Origin: Ascochyta rabiei
Taxonomy: Eukaryota > Ascomycota > Dothideomycetes > Pleosporales > Didymellaceae
Direction: 5' to 3'
Assembly: GCF_004011695.2 (NCBI RefSeq)
Contig: NC_082411.1
Coordinates: 1,844,001-1,908,000, forward strand
DNA length: 64,000 nt
Part shown: positions 61,412-64,000 of the stretch, one piece after another
Layout: every line of letters begins with the position of its first letter
Numbering within the stretch: position 1 is the stretch's first letter
Notes under the pieces: model-generated
What the model saw: only the letters and a program-made list of their open reading frames with translations
Told to the model about the DNA's origin: nothing
The model's database searches: none
Program-made: the position numbers and the translations under genes

Positions 61412-64000
61412 GGCGGTAAAGTAGATCATGAATCCAAGGAAGTTTTCGACAGTTTAGTCTTCGCTCGAAGCGGCTCTACATGCAAGGTGAGACTGTGGGT
61501 AGTCCAGTGCGCACGGTCACTCCTAAGACTAATCAATCGCCGAACAAAGACTCGTTTTGTGTAGAATAAGGCACCGGCAATGTTTTGTTACTTTTGTAAA
61601 CTGTGCAAATTTTCGCTTACAGATACCATGCTTGGTGCGGTGACAGTATCATCGAGCACGACTGTCGTTCCGTTAACAGGCCGTAGTCGTTCTCAAACTT
61701 TGTAGTCAGCTCGAAGGCCCGAGTGTCCGAACTTCCGAACTTTCGAAGGTGGAGTGAGTAATCGAACAAATCCGGCTGCACAACGAGGCGCGATTGCTCA
61801 TTTCGAGCACTTGACGCTCATCATGAATTGAATAAAACTTCGAGGCTGTTGCCAAAATTCCAGACCAAGATATATTTTAGCAAATGCTTCACGTTATCGA
61901 GATTGACATGGAGATTGCGATGGCTAAGCGAGTCTTGGGAAAGCAGTAAGTCTTCAAGATCCCGCTCAGTTAATCGCTGACCCCTAGTACCTGCAATGCT
62001 CTTGTGCATAACCACATGGGAAGCAATGTCCTTATGCGTTCTGAGTGCTGAAATGTCAACTGTGATATGATGTATAGAGACTCTTGCTCATAGATTCAGT
62101 GCAAAATAACGGTGCAGAGCAGATTAACTGAGATAGCAACTGAGGGGTTTGTTAGCTCGGCGTTTGTCTGGATCCAGTACAGGAGAAAAAGTGGAATAAA
62201 TTCGTGATATAAAAAGGCTGCTAGTCATGGATTTTCTATCCAATTTTCTATCTCTTTCCCTTCATTTCTCACTCCTATATTCCATATCACTGCTTCCGAT
62301 GTGAGTTGAGTACCACATGTCCATCGTCGATGTTCGAAAAAGCTGTGCTTTCCATCTTTTCAATTTGCCTGAACAATGTACCAGGATGCACCACAGCAAA
62401 GTTAACAGCACTTGCAAGAAGAAGCGATGACGGAAGGCGTACATCAGCCACTCTGTATGCCAAATAAACCCTTCAGAACCCTGGGCAAACTCAACAAGCC
62501 AAAATATGCTTCAAGCGATTACTAAAACGCTGACCGCACACAGTGCCCACAGGTACTTTCTCCAATGCACCTATGACCTCTCAGATACCCCTGTGGACAC
62601 ATGATTGAGCCGTACGTGTTATACAGCAGCCATGAAAAGGAACAGATCAAAAGCGGCAAGTTGAACACCAATTTTATTTCGATAATTAGAATTCCCGATC
62701 TTGCCTCTTCTTCGCCGCTTGTCTGGGCTGCAGAACTAGCCATCTGGCATCTAAAAATTGCAAAGTCGAGAAGGATGTATTCCTTGGAAACTTACGTAGA
62801 CTTCGTCAGACAATGGTTTGTAGCATTAAAAGAACGAGTTAGACGTCCAAGTGCCATGTATACTGTTGCAGCAAGGAAAGGTACTAATCTAAGGATCAGC
62901 ATTAATTGGATGAGGTATGAAGTTCCATCGCGGAAAATGTCTTGAGCTTAGGCACGTCTGTAGTAGCCAGCGGTTCGCCTAGGAACGCGTTAGTGCCTGA
63001 TTAGAGTGGTACGGAGTGATTTGAGCTATTCTACTTATGCATCCGAGAACAAAATGAACAAAATACTGATCAAGTGCAAGCGTGCTTCCCGTTGGTGGGA
63101 AAGAAGAGGGGTGGTAGAACACCGTCAACAGATAGACTTAAGGAGTAGAGAGGTTTCAAAACATAGTTGCAATAGATCTGTTGTACTTGGTGTATGATAG
63201 TCCTGGTGTTGGTGTTGTTGACTCCTATCCTCCCTTCTTATACTAGCACTGCCGGATACTCGGGCATCCCGAGTGACCGCCTTGGCAGTCACTCTGTGCA
63301 CCGGCATAATACCAGCTACAGTACTTTAAAATAGACCAAAGTTAGCCTCTCCGCGAAGAATCAACAATAAGGAGGACATCACGTTGTGCGCAAGAACTTG
63401 ATAAAGCCGTCAATGAGTACTCACAGTTCTTTAACGAACAGTAGAGGAAAAAATAAACCTTTTTTTGGTGGATGCAAGCTGTACTTATAGCCGTGGCAAT
63501 GCTGTATCTACTTTCGCAGACTAGCGTTTTCGATCATCACGAAGCTCCTGACTAGTCAATCCATAATCATTCTTTGACTTGCCTAGCTCTGTAATAGAGT
63601 TTGTGGCGCAATAATCTATCTTATGTTCAAAATTGCTACCCCAATCATATAAGCTACCTTGGTGCTTAACAGATAGACTACTAGAACTAAGAGACATATG
63701 TCAACTTTTACAGTAGGGAAGAGAGAACTCAGAAGAAATCATGTCTTGATTTCGAGGGCAAGGGAAGTTTTCACAAGCGAAAAACATTTTGGAAGCGAAG
63801 TGCGTATCCTGAAAGTGGAGCGCATTATAAGAAAGATGTGTATCAAACACAAATTGTGCAACGAAGGTAAAACTGCTAGACTTGGTTGTTTTCTAATGAT
63901 AGAGTACAATCATGTCGTTAGGTCTAGCATTACTCCAAGCATCCTCGGTGTACGAGCATAGAATTAGGTCAGCAACTCTGCGCCCTCTACTGAATACTGA
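61412..64000. other. Gene-poor right end, no gene supported
   Basis: 2.6 kb of AT-leaning DNA with only short frames. The longest, 62601-62945 (MIEPYVLYSSHEKEQIKSGK at its start), has no recognisable family. One structured element at 63250-63306 is listed separately. Confidence 0.4.
63250..63306. repeat. Nested inverted repeats, possible fold-back or LTR fragment
   Basis: Outer stem TGCCGG (63250-63255) pairs with CCGGCA (63301-63306). Inside are ACTCGGG (63258-63264) pairing with CCCGAGT (63268-63274), and GAGTGAC (63271-63277) pairing with GTCACTC (63288-63294). The block lies in otherwise AT-leaning DNA. A remnant LTR or MITE end, or a structured RNA, are possible origins. Confidence 0.5.

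Overview
The window is nuclear DNA of a filamentous ascomycete (Pezizomycotina). The sequence shows genes with short 45-70 bp introns bearing GTAAGT/GTATGT-type donors, a CFEM-type membrane receptor, DUF7053 and DUF3425 family proteins, fungal-type TRK, NACHT and Dal5-like families, and AT-rich decayed DNA of the kind left by repeat-induced point mutation (RIP). A dothideomycete is my best guess, but the class is inferred from general family content and not proven here. There is no sign of bacterial operons, CRISPR or plasmid functions.

Layout. 0-19 kb is mostly intact genes: the 5' part of ribosomal protein uS9 (running off the left edge), an RCC1-repeat protein, a fungal hypothetical, a one-pass membrane protein, a lipid-kinase-like protein, a secreted GMC oxidoreductase, a DUF7053 protein, a Dal5-type MFS permease and an amino-acid permease. 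19-30 kb mixes an S33-type hydrolase pseudogene, an intact CFEM/PTH11-like receptor, a cytochrome P450, a secreted EEP-fold nuclease/phosphatase, a decayed TRK potassium transporter and an AT-rich block. 29.7-36.2 kb is a compact GC-rich housekeeping island: the divergent ribosome-biogenesis pair RRP3 / SSF1, a PCI-like protein and an AdipoR/Izh-family receptor.

36.4-53 kb is gene-poor accessory DNA. It holds a NACHT/STAND pseudogene, a separate gene carrying only the STAND N-terminal type region, a membrane-protein ORF, an intact FMN-dependent 2-hydroxyacid dehydrogenase, an intact bZIP-DUF3425 factor, a frameshifted aldo/keto reductase and two poorly defined hypothetical genes. 53.4-58.2 kb returns to intact genes: an IFI6/IFI27-like membrane protein, a C2H2 zinc finger, MCP1-like and a duplicated-domain secreted protein. 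58.5-61.4 kb carries a truncated membrane-protein relic and a five-exon salicylate-hydroxylase-like FAD monooxygenase. The last 2.6 kb has no convincing gene.

How they fit together. The clearest functional coupling is RRP3 (18S rRNA processing) and SSF1 (60S assembly), transcribed divergently from a 201 bp spacer. The oxidoreductases (GMC, P450, FMN dehydrogenase, FAD monooxygenase, dead aldo/keto reductase) are scattered and do not form a contiguous biosynthetic cluster. The most notable structures are two different minisatellites inside the single SSF1 intron, the NACHT pseudogene whose stops sit just before an intact Walker A motif, and the TRK pseudogene that has lost its second pore loop and whole C-terminal part. 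I did not find a convincing wholly new system. Exon boundaries were read by eye from splice consensus and frame.
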